Assembly: GCF_000196675.2 (NCBI RefSeq)
Contig: NC_015312.1
Location: 2,666,001-2,730,000 of the forward strand
Reading direction: 5' to 3'
DNA: 64,000 nt
From: Pseudonocardia benzenivorans CB1190
GTDB lineage: Bacteria > Actinomycetota > Actinomycetes > Mycobacteriales > Pseudonocardiaceae
In this document: positions 34,792 to 43,809 of the stretch, piece after piece
Position numbering within the stretch: the first letter of the stretch is position 1
Layout: each line of letters begins with the position of its first letter
Made by a program: the position numbers and the translations under genes
Notes under the pieces: model-generated
The model's database searches: none
What the model was told of the DNA's origin: nothing
Seen by the model: the letters and a program-made list of their open reading frames with translations, nothing else

Positions 34792-34822
34792 ACTATACGC
34801 ACACTCGGCGGAAACCCGGCAA
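34792..34822 (-). promoter_or_regulatory. Candidate promoter of the gcv operon
   Basis: On the minus strand TATAGT (34797-34792) is a good -10 about 27 bases before the first riboswitch element, and TTGCCG (34822-34817) is a possible -35 with a 19-base spacer, longer than ideal. The region is AT-richer than its surroundings. The start would be near 34785. Confidence 0.5.
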
Positions 34823-35321
34823 GAGCGTGCCCCCAGAGCGGGCACTCGAACGCCGGTCCAGGCAGGTCAGCCCTGTGTACGCAGGGACCCGAACGGGCGG
34901 CGTCGGGCTCAGCTCCGACATCATGCGTGACCGTCGGCCACCACCGCTGCGTCCTACCCGCGCGGCGCGTCGCGCATCCGGTGAATTGTCCCGGTGAATT
35001 GTCGTGGACAGGTTTCTACCGAGCACCCCGGATGGTCGAAAATTGCACCTGCAACGCATGTATCACCCGCAGCGGGTTATCGCGCTGCCCGTGGGCATTC
35101 GCCCGCGGCCGTCCCCGCCTTCCTGGCCCTTTCCGCGACGCCCCCTCTCGGCTGCCGCCCCGTGCCCGACGGTCAGATGATCGCCATGCCGACCGACACC
35201 GCGGCGACAGCCGGGGCAGACAGGGCAACGACACCCGGCCCGGCGACACCCCTGTCCGGCGACGTCCGGTCCGACGACACCGGCCCGGGGAGCGCGCCGC
35301 GCCGCCCGGGCCGGGACCGCC
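34823..35321. other. Intergenic region without recognised content
   Basis: About 500 bases between the gcv promoter and the ABC transporter stop. The short open frames here have no codon bias or recognisable protein, and I see no RNA gene or strong hairpin. Local GC is lower than in coding regions. Confidence 0.5.
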
Positions 35322-37172
35322 TCATTCGGACAGGAAGCCGCCGGACTGCCGCTCCCACAGCCGCGCGTAGCCGCCGCCGCGCGCGAGGAGCTCGGCGTGC
35401 GTGCCCTCCTCGACCACACGGCCCTGGTCGAGCACGATCAGCCGGTCCATGCCTGCGACGGTGCTCAGCCGGTGTGCGACCGCGATCGCGGTCCGGCCCT
35501 CCATCAGCCGCCACAGCGCCTGCTGGATCAAGGCCTCGCTCTCCGAGTCCAGCGCACTCGTCGCCTCGTCGAGCAGCAGGATCGGCGCGTCGCGCAGGAT
35601 CGCCCGCGCGATCGCGACCCGCTGCCGCTGCCCGCCGGAGAGCTTCACGCCGCGCTCGCCGACGAGCGTGTCGAACCCGTCGGGGAGTCCCTCGACGAAC
35701 TCCAGCACGTGCGCCGCGCGGGCCGCGTCGTGGATCTCCCGGTCGGTCGCGTCCGGGCGGCCGAACGCGATGTTCTCCCGCAGCGTGCGGTGGAACATCA
35801 CCGGGTCCTGCGGCACCGACGCGATCAGTCCGCGCAGGTCGGCCTGCGACAGCCGCGTGACGTCCTGCCCGCCGACCAGGATCCGGCCGCCCTGCACGTC
35901 CATCAGCCGCAGCAGCAGCCGCGCGATCGTCGTCTTGCCGCCGCCGGAACGGCCGACGAGCCCCACCCGCTCCCCGGGTGCGACCACCAGGTCGAGCCCG
36001 TCGAACAGCGGCGCGTCCTGGCCGGCGTGGGTGAACCGGACGCGGTCGAAGGTCACGCCCGCGGGCCCGCCCGCGACCGGTTCCGGATCGGGGTCGTCGA
36101 CCACCGTCGGATCGTCGAGCAGCAGCTCGGCGAACTGGGCGGCCTCGGTCAGCGACCGTTCGAGGTGCCGGTAGGTCTGGTTGAACTCGAACAGGATCCG
36201 GGTGGTCTGGGTGAAGTACGCGACCGTCACGACGACCGCGCCGACTCCAGGACCGCCCTCGCGCAGCGCCACCAGCAGCGCCAGCACCAGGCCGGCGACG
36301 TTGGTGAGCACCGACATCGGCGCGACCAGGGTGTCGATCCGCAGGTTGTTGTAGTCCCAGGCGCGCAGCGTCAGCCGCTTGTGCTCGGCCACCCGCCGCC
36401 GGTGCTCGGCGGCCTCGCGCAGCTCGGAGGCGTAGGCGCGCACCGCGTCCATGTTGGTCAGGGTGTCGGCGACGTGCCCGGACAGCCGCGTCCACGACAC
36501 CTCGCGGGCGTCGACGAGCGCCTGCCGGCGCCGGATCAGCGGCACGACGACGACCGCGGTCACGACGATCATGCCCACCAGCACCACGACCAGCCACGGG
36601 TCGTAGCGCCAGAGCACCACCGACGCGAACGTCAGCGGCAGCAGCTGCGCCACGATCTGGAAGGCCAGGGTGTCGACGAAGTCCTCGTACTGCGACGCGA
36701 AGCTCAGCACGCGCTTGGTCAGCGACCCGGAGAAGTTCTCGTGGAAGAACGCCGCGTCCCTGGCCAGCAGCGCGTCCATGCCGTCGACGTAGAGGTGCTC
36801 GATGCCCCCGGCGTCGGCCCGGTTGAGGCAGTGGACACCGACGCGCCAGAACGCCTGGCCGACGAGCAGCGACGCGAAGAAGCCGAGCACCAGCGGCAGC
36901 ACGGTCGCCGTGGTGAAGGCCTCGCCCGCGGCGAGCTTGTCGACCAGGGCCGCGACGGCCAGCGGCGGGAGGTAGGACAGTGCGATGTTGCCCATCGCCG
37001 GCAGCAGGAGCGCGGAGCCGGTGAGCAACTTGTGGCGAGCGAGCTCGCGTCCATAGATTCGGGTGGCCAGGCGCAGCGCAGCCGCACGGCGCGACCGGAC
37101 CTCCGGCCCGGCGGGGATGCCGGTCGGTGGTGCGGGCGCTGCCGCGGGGCGTGCTTCGGCCGGAGCGGACAC
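35322..37172 (-). CDS. ABC exporter half-transporter (fused permease-ATPase)
   Basis: A 616-residue type IV ABC protein. The N-terminal six-helix domain (segments such as LLTGSALLLPAMGNIALSYL, LVLGFFASLLVGQAF, VVVLVGMIVVTAVVVVPLI) is followed by the ATPase: Walker A GRSGGGKTT, Q-loop SVPQDPVMFHRTL, signature LSGGQRQR, Walker B ILLLDEATS and H-loop AHRLS. All catalytic residues are intact, so a homodimer could work. GTG 37172 is the start, with GAGGAG 7 bases upstream; the frame to 37238 has no such site. Substrate unknown; it stands alone, divergent from the CMD gene. Confidence 0.9.
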   Translation of the reverse strand: MSAPAEARPAAAPAPPTGIPAGPEVRSRRAAALRLATRIYGRELARHKLLTGSALLLPAMGNIALSYLPPLAVAALVDKLAAGEAFTTATVLPLVLGFFASLLVGQAFWRVGVHCLNRADAGGIEHLYVDGMDALLARDAAFFHENFSGSLTKRVLSFASQYEDFVDTLAFQIVAQLLPLTFASVVLWRYDPWLVVVLVGMIVVTAVVVVPLIRRRQALVDAREVSWTRLSGHVADTLTNMDAVRAYASELREAAEHRRRVAEHKRLTLRAWDYNNLRIDTLVAPMSVLTNVAGLVLALLVALREGGPGVGAVVVTVAYFTQTTRILFEFNQTYRHLERSLTEAAQFAELLLDDPTVVDDPDPEPVAGGPAGVTFDRVRFTHAGQDAPLFDGLDLVVAPGERVGLVGRSGGGKTTIARLLLRLMDVQGGRILVGGQDVTRLSQADLRGLIASVPQDPVMFHRTLRENIAFGRPDATDREIHDAARAAHVLEFVEGLPDGFDTLVGERGVKLSGGQRQRVAIARAILRDAPILLLDEATSALDSESEALIQQALWRLMEGRTAIAVAHRLSTVAGMDRLIVLDQGRVVEEGTHAELLARGGGYARLWERQSGGFLSE

Positions 37173-37341
37173 AGGTCTCCTCACAGACGGTGGATGGGGG
37201 AACCGGAAATCCTCCGCTTCCGGCGCGGCCGGGTCCACCGAGTTTCACGACGACGTCGCGGCCGGGTGCCGGACGGCGCCGAACGGACCGCGACGTCGGC
37301 GCCCGGCACGGTGTACACGACGAACGGTGGAGTCTAGGGTC

Positions 37342-37352
37342 ATCGTTATCAG
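37342..37352. promoter_or_regulatory. Island promoter/operator motif, copy a
   Basis: ATCGTTATCAG, 49 bases before the CMD-family gene start, identical over 11 bases to the element at 52377-52387 and one base different from the one at 44725-44735. In this GC-rich context the shared AT-rich string stands out as a possible operator or -10 region. Confidence 0.5.
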
Positions 37353-37400
37353 TCATTCAGTCGACGAGGACTGAAGCGAGACGCGACGAGGAGGCACCGC

Positions 37401-38021
37401 GTGGCTCGGATCCGGATGTTGTCCGCCGAGGAGTTCCCCGAGGACCTGCGCGACCTGGCGGAGTCGCGGACCCCGCTCGAGCTGGGCAACCTGCGGTTCT
37501 ACGCACACCGCCCCGAGCTGGCCCGCGCCTACGCCACCTACATGGCCGAGCTGCGCCGGCCCGGCCTGCTGTCGCGGCGGCTGGTCGAGCTGCTGCGGCT
37601 GCGGGTGGCGTTCCACAACCAGTGCCGCAGCTGCATGGCCGTGCGCTATGCCGACGGCGCGGCCGAGGGCGTCGACGAGAACCTGGTCTGCCAGCTGGCG
37701 AGCCCCGACGACCCGACCGCCGCGCCCGACCTCACCGACGCCGAACGCGCCGCCCTGCGCTTCGCCGACCTCCTGGCGACCAACCACCTCGCCATCGACG
37801 ACGCCGCGATCGCCGACCTGCGCGCGCACTTCTCCGAGGCGGAGGTCGTCGAGATCGGGATGAACGTCGCCGCGTTCGTCGGCTACGGCCGGCTGTCGAT
37901 GGCCCTGCACATGGTCGACGAGCTGCCGGAACGGTTCCGGTCGGCATCGGGAGCGGTGGTCACACCGTGGAGCACCGACGGCGAGGACGACGCCGTCCTC
38001 ATCGGGGGAGCAAAGGCATGA
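37401..38021 (+). CDS. Carboxymuconolactone decarboxylase/AhpD-family protein
   Basis: A 206-residue helical protein with one CMD domain and a redox CxxC (C75, C78 in FHNQCRSCMAVRYADG), as in AhpD-like alkylhydroperoxidases; true gamma-carboxymuconolactone decarboxylases lack this pair. GAGGAGG precedes the GTG start by about 7 bases. It is the first gene of an operon with an SDR and a BKACE enzyme, under an ATCGTTATCAG element. It may detoxify peroxides or have a decarboxylase-like role; the cysteines favour the former. Confidence 0.87.
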   Translation: MARIRMLSAEEFPEDLRDLAESRTPLELGNLRFYAHRPELARAYATYMAELRRPGLLSRRLVELLRLRVAFHNQCRSCMAVRYADGAAEGVDENLVCQLASPDDPTAAPDLTDAERAALRFADLLATNHLAIDDAAIADLRAHFSEAEVVEIGMNVAAFVGYGRLSMALHMVDELPERFRSASGAVVTPWSTDGEDDAVLIGGAKA

Positions 38022-38818
38022 GCGCAGCGCAGATCGACCTCACCGGCCGCGTCGTCGTCGTGACCGGGGCGGGTCAGGGACTGGGGGAGTCCACGGCACA
38101 CGTCTGTGCCGGGCTGGGCGCGTCGGTCGTCGTCCTCGACGTCGACGGGGCCGCGGCGAAGCGCGTCGCCGGCGAGATCGGGGACGCGGCGCTGGCCGTC
38201 GAGGCCGACGTCGCCGACGAGGACCAGATGGCCGCGGCCGCCGCCGCGACCGTCGCGCGCTTCGGGACGGTGCACGGGCTGGTCGCCAACGCGGGCGTCA
38301 TCAGCTGGACGCCGATCGAGGACCTCGACGTCGCCGAGTGGGACCGGGTCATGGCCGTCAACGCGCGCGGGCTCTTCCTGGGCGCCAAGCACTTCGGCCC
38401 GCCGATGCTCGCACAGCGCGCCGGCAGCATCGTGACGATCAGCTCGGTCGCGGGGACCGTGCCCGAGGCCCGGGCGGGCGCGTACGCGCCGAGCAAGGCC
38501 GCCGCGATCATGTTCGCCCGCCAGCTCGCCGTCGAGTGGGGCCCGCGGGGGGTGCGCAGCAACTGCGTGAGCCCCGGGATCATGCGCACCCCGATGTCGG
38601 AGAAGTTCAACTCCGACCCCGACGCCCTGCGTCGCCGGCTGGAGATGATCGCGAGCCGGCGCATCGGGGACCCGTCCGAGGTGGCCGCCGTGATCGCGTT
38701 CCTGCTCTCGGACGCGTCGAGCTTCGTCAACGCCCAGAACCTCGAGGTCGACGGCGGGATGATGCAGATGCTCATCGACGTCCTGCCGCGGCCGGGTGTG
38801 CCGGAGACGAAGTCGTGA
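38018..38818 (+). CDS. Short-chain dehydrogenase/reductase
   Basis: A 266-residue classical SDR with TGAGQGLG (16-23), VANAGVI, the Ser of TISSVAGT, and YAPSKAA holding catalytic Tyr and Lys. Asp after beta-2 (VVLDVDGAA) favours NAD(H). The C-terminus with MMQMLIDVLPRPG is longer than average. It overlaps the CMD gene (ATGA) and the BKACE gene (GTGA), so the three are translated as a unit. Likely oxidises a beta-hydroxy intermediate to the beta-keto acid that the BKACE enzyme cleaves. Confidence 0.9.
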   Translation: MSAAQIDLTGRVVVVTGAGQGLGESTAHVCAGLGASVVVLDVDGAAAKRVAGEIGDAALAVEADVADEDQMAAAAAATVARFGTVHGLVANAGVISWTPIEDLDVAEWDRVMAVNARGLFLGAKHFGPPMLAQRAGSIVTISSVAGTVPEARAGAYAPSKAAAIMFARQLAVEWGPRGVRSNCVSPGIMRTPMSEKFNSDPDALRRRLEMIASRRIGDPSEVAAVIAFLLSDASSFVNAQNLEVDGGMMQMLIDVLPRPGVPETKS

Positions 38819-39741
38819 CCCCGGCGATGACCGACAGCCCGCTGTTCATCGAGGTCCGCTGCAACGAGTCGACGATGCGCGGGGCCAACCCGCACCTGCC
38901 GTACTCGACCGAGGAGATCGTCCGCGAGGCCGTCCGCGCCCACGACGCGGGAGCGGCGATCATCCACTGGCACGGCCGCGACCCTGACACGGGCGGCCCG
39001 GACAACAGCGTCGAGACCTACCGGGCGGCCAGCGAGGGCATCCGCGGCGCGACCGACCTGATCACCAAGCCGACGCTGGGCTACATCAGCCAGACCGGCG
39101 TGGAGGACCGGGTCAAGCACCTCCGCGCCCTGGCCGACGACCCGTGGCTGCGCTTCGACGCCGCCGCCGTCGACTTCGGGTCGCTCAACATCGACACCTG
39201 GGACGGGCAGCGGTTCACCCCCGGCGACGGGGTGTACGTCAACAGCCGCAACGACATCGAGGCCGTGCTGCGGATCCTCGACGACATCGACACCTACCTG
39301 ACGACGGTCGTCTGGGACATCGGCCAGATCCGCACGGCGAAGTGCTTCCGGGAGATGGGGCTCGCCCAGGCACCGACGTTCTGGGAGCTCGTGTTCACCG
39401 GCGACTCCCGGCCGTCGGGCGCGGGGACGAACCTGCTGGCGCTGCAGGCGATGGTCGCGGAGCTGCCGCCGGGGGAGCCGTGGCAGCTGATGTGTTACGG
39501 CGGCGACGTGCTCCCGCTCGCCGCAGCGGCGATCGTGCTGGGCGGGCACGTCGCGATCGGGCTGGGGGACCACGACTACGCCCGCTTCGGCACCCCGCAC
39601 AACGGTGAGCTGGTGGCGAAGGTGGTGGCGCTGGCGGAGACGATCGGCCGGCCGGTCGCGACCCCGGCGCAGGCCCGTGAGCTCCTGGGGATGCGCCCGC
39701 TGCCCGCACGCCCCGGAGCCGCGGCCCTGTCGCACCCTTGA
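38815..39741 (+). CDS. BKACE-family beta-keto acid cleavage enzyme (DUF849)
   Basis: A 308-residue TIM-barrel zinc enzyme of the BKACE family, whose characterised member Kce splits 3-keto-5-aminohexanoate with acetyl-CoA. The zinc residues H51 and H53 are in IIHWHGRDP, and the GLGDHDY and GELVAKVV segments are typical. The GTG overlaps the SDR stop and has GGAG upstream; an ATG 12 bases later is possible. It should convert a beta-keto acid plus acetyl-CoA to acetoacetate and a new CoA ester. Substrate unknown. Confidence 0.88.
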   Translation: MTPAMTDSPLFIEVRCNESTMRGANPHLPYSTEEIVREAVRAHDAGAAIIHWHGRDPDTGGPDNSVETYRAASEGIRGATDLITKPTLGYISQTGVEDRVKHLRALADDPWLRFDAAAVDFGSLNIDTWDGQRFTPGDGVYVNSRNDIEAVLRILDDIDTYLTTVVWDIGQIRTAKCFREMGLAQAPTFWELVFTGDSRPSGAGTNLLALQAMVAELPPGEPWQLMCYGGDVLPLAAAAIVLGGHVAIGLGDHDYARFGTPHNGELVAKVVALAETIGRPVATPAQARELLGMRPLPARPGAAALSHP

Positions 39742-39779
39742 ACCCTGTCGCACCCCTGAAGCACTGCCGCACCCGTGAG
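39727..39779. repeat. Short degenerate tandem repeat at gene end
   Basis: Nearly three copies of an 18-19 base unit beginning CTGTCGCACCC (39727, 39745, and a variant CTGCCGCACCC at 39764) run across the BKACE stop codon into the palindrome at 39775. Probably recent slippage; no function seen. Confidence 0.5.
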
Positions 39780-39814
39780 TGGTGATGGTCGCCATGGCGA
39801 CCATCACCACTCAC
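39775..39814. repeat. Convergent-junction palindrome, copy 5 (perfect, covarying)
   Basis: A perfect 40-nt palindrome with half-site GTGAGTGGTGATGGTCGCCA. Compared with copy 4 it has two C-to-T changes in the left arm and the two matching G-to-A changes in the right arm, so base pairing is kept while sequence changes. It lies between the convergent BKACE and P450 genes. Confidence 0.88.
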
Positions 39815-39875
39815 GGGCCCGCGGGCACGTTCCCGGCGGCGCACCAGGCGCTGCCCGGGTGCGGGGACTGCCGGC

Positions 39876-40946
39876 TCACGCTCCGCGGTTCTCCGACGAC
39901 GCCAGCAGCACCGGGTAGCTGTCGTGGCGGCGCTGGGCCGTCGGGGCGAAGACGGGCGGGCGGTCCGGGTCGGGCCGCACGCCCAGCTCCCGCAGCCGCG
40001 CCAGGATCCGCAGGTGCACGCCCGGGGTCACGGCCGTGCCCGTCACGACGGCCCGGCCCAGGCACAGGTGCGGCCCGCTGCCGAACGTCAGCCCCCACGG
40101 CCGGGCGCGCTCCGCCACCGCGCGGCCGGGCCGGAACTCCTCGGCGTCGGCCCCGAAGACCGCAGGGTCGCGGTTGGCGGCGTGCAGGTCGACGGCGACG
40201 TGCTCGCCCGCGCGGACGAGCCTGCCGTCGCGCAGGGTCACGTCGGTGAGCGCACGGCGCAGGAGCGCGACCGTCGGCGGGTAGAGCCGCAGGGTCTCGG
40301 CGAGTGCGGCGGGGAGCACGTCGTCGGGCACCGGCCGGCGCGACAGCTCGTCGACCACGTGGACCAGCAGCGCCGCGTTGTTCAGGGTGGACGCCGCGAG
40401 GAACAGCACGACCTCGCGGACGGCCGCCTCGTCGTCCCACTCGTCGGGACGGCCGGCCATCAGCGTGGCGAGAGTGCCGGCGGCGCCGGGCAGCGCCGGG
40501 AACTGCGTGACGAGCGCGTCGCGCGCCGCCAGCCCCTCGGCGAGCACGACCGCGTGGTCGCGTGTCGACCACTCGACGGTCACCGCCTCCAGCAGCGGAC
40601 CGAGCAGCGCGAGCAGCCGGGGCGTGCGCGCGCCCAGGTCACCCAGCCCGATCATCGATGCCGCGAGCTGCAGGAACACCGACCGCCCCAGCGGGACGAG
40701 GTCGTCGCCCTGCGCGCGGATGCACTCGTCGAGGGTCCTGGCGACGACGTCGTCGTAGGCCGCCAGCGCCGTCCGCGACATCAAGGGGGCCAGCAGCCGG
40801 CGTCGACGCAGGTGGGCGGGGCCGTCCATGACCAGGACGGTCCCGCCCACGAGCGGCGCGCTCTCGTGCTTGGACTCCTGCGCGAACCGGCGCGACGTCA
40901 GGATCTCGTCGGCCTCGGCGTAGGAGGTGATGCGCGCGAGTGTCAC
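39876..40946 (-). CDS. Atypical short cytochrome P450
   Basis: A 356-residue P450, about 40 residues shorter than usual at the N-terminus. The heme loop FGSGPHLCLG (Cys 295) and K-helix ExxR (E217-R220) are intact, but the I-helix reads LFLAASTLNNAALLV (181-195), with no AGxET: the acid-alcohol pair used for oxygen activation is missing. It could be a P450 using peroxide, or with altered chemistry. GTG 40946 overlaps the stop of the molybdenum hydroxylase large subunit, the last position of that operon. Confidence 0.85.
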   Translation of the reverse strand: MTLARITSYAEADEILTSRRFAQESKHESAPLVGGTVLVMDGPAHLRRRRLLAPLMSRTALAAYDDVVARTLDECIRAQGDDLVPLGRSVFLQLAASMIGLGDLGARTPRLLALLGPLLEAVTVEWSTRDHAVVLAEGLAARDALVTQFPALPGAAGTLATLMAGRPDEWDDEAAVREVVLFLAASTLNNAALLVHVVDELSRRPVPDDVLPAALAETLRLYPPTVALLRRALTDVTLRDGRLVRAGEHVAVDLHAANRDPAVFGADAEEFRPGRAVAERARPWGLTFGSGPHLCLGRAVVTGTAVTPGVHLRILARLRELGVRPDPDRPPVFAPTAQRRHDSYPVLLASSENRGA

Positions 40947-43300
40947 TCCTTCTCGATCACACCCAGCAGCTCGAGCATCCGGGTCGGGGTCACCGGCGTC
41001 TCGGTCACCCGCTCGCGGCCGACCTGCGCGAGCGCGTCGTCGATCGCGTTGAGCAGCGCGGCCGGGGCGAGCACCGTGCCGCCCTCGCCGACACCGCGCG
41101 AGCCGACGACCTTGTCGGACTCGAACTCCAGGTGCTCGATCTCGATCTCGGGCAGCTCCGGGGCCGAGGGCATCAGGTAGTCCATGAACGTCGCGGCGAG
41201 GTACTGCCCGTCGTCGGCGTACGCGGAGTGCTCCAGCAGCATGCCGCCGACGCCCATCGCGATCCCGCCGATGACCTGGCCCTCCACGACGGCCGGGTTG
41301 ATCATCTTGCCGCAGTCCTCGACGACGAGGAAGCGCTTGATCTCGATCTTCCCGGTCTGCTGGTCCACCTCGATCCAGCACGCGTGGCTGGCCTGGGAGA
41401 ACCCGCCGCCCTCGCCGTCGTAGTTGGCGACGAACTCCATCTCGGTGTTGGTGCCCGGGGGCATCTGCTCCGGCGCGAGCCAGCAGCCCATGGCGATCTG
41501 GGCGATCGGCACCGACGCGCCCGGGGCCCCCTTGACCGAGACGACGCCGTCGGCGATGTCCAGGTCGTCCACGCTGGCCTCCAGGATGTGCGAGGCGATC
41601 TCCAGCAGCCGCTTGCGCAGCTCGCGCGAGCCGTAGACGACCGCGCCGCTGGCCATCGTCGCGGCCCGGCTGCCTCCCGTGCCGAGCATGGAGAACGGCG
41701 TGGCGTCGGTGTCGCCGTAGACGATGCGGATGTCGTCGAAGCCGACGCCGAGCTCGTCGGCGATCAGCTGCGACAGCGTGGTCTCGTGGCTCTGCCCGTG
41801 CGGGGTCTGCGGGGTGAACGCGGTGACCTTGCCGTCGATCTCGATCCGGATGCGGCACGGCTCCGAGCCGAACGGGAAGCCGACGGCCGCCCAGAACTCC
41901 TGCGTGCCCGGCGCCGGCTCGATGAACGTCCCGACGCCGAAGCCGAGGAGCCGGCCCTCGGCACGGGCGGCCTCCTGCTCGCGGCGCACCGCGTCCAGGT
42001 CGACCATCTCCACCAGCTTCTGGAACGTCTCGGCCGCGGTGACGTTCTCCAGCGTCACGTTGGTGATCATCTTCGTGGGCTGGTCGTCGAGCGTGATCAG
42101 GTTGCGGTTGCGCACCTCGACGGGCGAGATCCCGCAGGTGTGCGCGATCTTGTCCATCAGCCGCTCGCGCACCAGCGTCTCGACCGCCCACGGCCCGCGC
42201 AGCGAGATGTAGGACGCCTTGTTGGTCGCGACGATGTGGTGCCGGAACTGGTAGGCGGGCAGCTTGTAGGGGCCCGGCAGGGTCGTGCGGACGAGCCCCG
42301 CGTAGACGGTCGCGGGCGGGTTGATCGGGTAGGCGCCCGCGTCGAGCTTCATGGTGACGCGCAGGCCGAGCAGGGTGCCGTCGGCCTTCACCGCGGCCTC
42401 GAGCGTCAGCTGCTCCTCGCGTGCGGCGCCTGCCGCGACGAGGTGCTCGTTGCGGTCCTCCACCCACTTGACGGTGCCGCCGATGGCCTTGGCCGCCGCA
42501 CAGACGGCGACGTCCTCGCGGTACGCGGAGAACTTCAGCCCGAACCCGCCGCCGATGTTGTTCGCGGTGACCCGGAACTGGTGGATGGGGTGGCGGATCC
42601 AGCCGGCGAGCAGGAACCGCAGCGTGTGCGTGGTCTGGGTGGAGGCCTCGTAGGTGAGCTGGCCGCTGCCCGTCTCGTAGGTGGCGACGCCGCCCCGGGT
42701 CTCCATCGGGTTGCACGCCCAGCGGTGCTGGTCCAGGGACTGGGTGACGACGTGGTCGGCCTGGGCGAACGCGGCCTCGATGTCGCCGAAGAGCTGCTCG
42801 TCGGTGTGCACGACGTTGCCTGGCACGTCGTCGAACAGCTGTGTGGCACCCTCGGCGAGCCCGGCGGCGGTACTCATGACCGGCTCGAGCAGGTCGTACT
42901 CGATCTCGATCAGCGCTGCCGCGTCCTCGGCGATGTAGCGGCTCTCGGCGACGACCAGCGCCACCGGCTCGCCGACGAACCGCACGACGTCGCGGGCGAT
43001 CGCGGGGTAGGAGGGGCTGTTCAGGCCCGGGATGGGCTGGGCGAAGCTCAGGTCCTCGGTGATCGCGCTCATGTCGGCGCCGGTGAAGACCCGCACCACG
43101 CCCTCGACCTCGCGGGCCGCGGACACGTCGATCGACGTGATCCGCCCGTGCGCGACGGTGCTGCGCAGGAAGTGGCAGTGCAGCATGCCGCGTTCCTGCA
43201 CGTCGTCGATGTAGCGACCGGTGCCGGTCAGGATCGTGCGGTCCTCCTTGCGGTGGACCCGCGCCCCGACGAGCCCGGAGATCGCGCTGCCGCCGGCCAT
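40943..43300 (-). CDS. Molybdenum hydroxylase large subunit (xanthine dehydrogenase family)
   Basis: A 785-residue Mo-cytosine/molybdopterin-binding subunit. It starts GARVHRKEDRTILTGTGRYI, the opening of CoxL/large-subunit proteins, and has the cofactor loop IGGGFGLKFSAYRED, GTGGSRAATMASG, and the catalytic Glu motif GVGEGGTVLAP near the C-terminus. The active-site CoxL selenyl-Cys loop is absent, so it is not form I CO dehydrogenase. It should hydroxylate a heteroaromatic ring or aldehyde with water as oxygen source. ATG overlap links it to the 2Fe-2S subunit. Confidence 0.92.
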   Translation of the reverse strand: MAGGSAISGLVGARVHRKEDRTILTGTGRYIDDVQERGMLHCHFLRSTVAHGRITSIDVSAAREVEGVVRVFTGADMSAITEDLSFAQPIPGLNSPSYPAIARDVVRFVGEPVALVVAESRYIAEDAAALIEIEYDLLEPVMSTAAGLAEGATQLFDDVPGNVVHTDEQLFGDIEAAFAQADHVVTQSLDQHRWACNPMETRGGVATYETGSGQLTYEASTQTTHTLRFLLAGWIRHPIHQFRVTANNIGGGFGLKFSAYREDVAVCAAAKAIGGTVKWVEDRNEHLVAAGAAREEQLTLEAAVKADGTLLGLRVTMKLDAGAYPINPPATVYAGLVRTTLPGPYKLPAYQFRHHIVATNKASYISLRGPWAVETLVRERLMDKIAHTCGISPVEVRNRNLITLDDQPTKMITNVTLENVTAAETFQKLVEMVDLDAVRREQEAARAEGRLLGFGVGTFIEPAPGTQEFWAAVGFPFGSEPCRIRIEIDGKVTAFTPQTPHGQSHETTLSQLIADELGVGFDDIRIVYGDTDATPFSMLGTGGSRAATMASGAVVYGSRELRKRLLEIASHILEASVDDLDIADGVVSVKGAPGASVPIAQIAMGCWLAPEQMPPGTNTEMEFVANYDGEGGGFSQASHACWIEVDQQTGKIEIKRFLVVEDCGKMINPAVVEGQVIGGIAMGVGGMLLEHSAYADDGQYLAATFMDYLMPSAPELPEIEIEHLEFESDKVVGSRGVGEGGTVLAPAALLNAIDDALAQVGRERVTETPVTPTRMLELLGVIEKE

Positions 43301-43809
43301 CAGGCGTCCTTCCCCGTGTCGGAACCGGCGCCGGCCAGTGCGGCCTCGGCGCCGTCGACGATCGACTGGTAGCCGGTGCACCGGCAGATGTTGCCCGACA
43401 GCTCCTCGCGGATCGCGGCGCGCGAGCACGGCACGGACCGGCCGGCCTTCTTCTCCTCGCACATCCCGTAGATCGACATGACGAAACCGGGGGTGCAGAA
43501 GCCGCACTGGAACGAGTGGTTGTCGCGCAGGGCCTGCTGCACGGGGTGCAGCTCCCCGTCGGGGCCGGCGAGACCCTCGACGGTGGTGATCTCGCGGCCG
43601 TCGGCCTGGACGGCGAGCTGCGTGCACGAGCGCTCGGTGTGCCCGTCGACGACGACGGTGCACGCCCCGCACACCCCGTGCTCGCAGCCCAGGTGCGTCG
43701 CGGTCAGGCCGAGGTCCTCGCGCAGGAAGTCGGCGAGCGTACGCCGGACCTCGACGGTGACGGTGCGCTTGCGGCCGTTGACGGTGACGGTGATCTCTCG
43801 GGTTTTCAT
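43300..43809 (-). CDS. Molybdenum hydroxylase small (2Fe-2S) subunit
   Basis: A 169-residue subunit with both iron-sulfur sites: plant-type C42, C47, C50, C62 (LGCEHGVCGACTVVVDG) and the four-helix C102, C105, C142, C144 (QCGFCTPGFV, ICRCTGYQ). It relays electrons from the molybdenum site to FAD. The C-terminal ~15 residues are an acidic, Ala-rich tail. It overlaps the FAD subunit and large subunit genes by a few bases each; the gene order FAD-FeS-Mo in the operon is typical. Confidence 0.95.
   Translation of the reverse strand: MKTREITVTVNGRKRTVTVEVRRTLADFLREDLGLTATHLGCEHGVCGACTVVVDGHTERSCTQLAVQADGREITTVEGLAGPDGELHPVQQALRDNHSFQCGFCTPGFVMSIYGMCEEKKAGRSVPCSRAAIREELSGNICRCTGYQSIVDGAEAALAGAGSDTGKDA

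Noticed and set aside
34783-35370. ORFs in the intergenic region upstream of the gcv operon
   Set aside because: No recognisable protein, no ribosome binding site, and the largest overlaps the ABC transporter stop on the other strand.
40943-43300. Form I carbon monoxide dehydrogenase (CoxL) identity for the molybdenum hydroxylase
   Set aside because: The characteristic active-site Cys loop of CoxL was not found, and no cox accessory genes are near.
40940-43372. An 810-residue frame antisense to the molybdenum hydroxylase genes
   Set aside because: Low-complexity shadow of the real coding strand, which has intact cofactor motifs.
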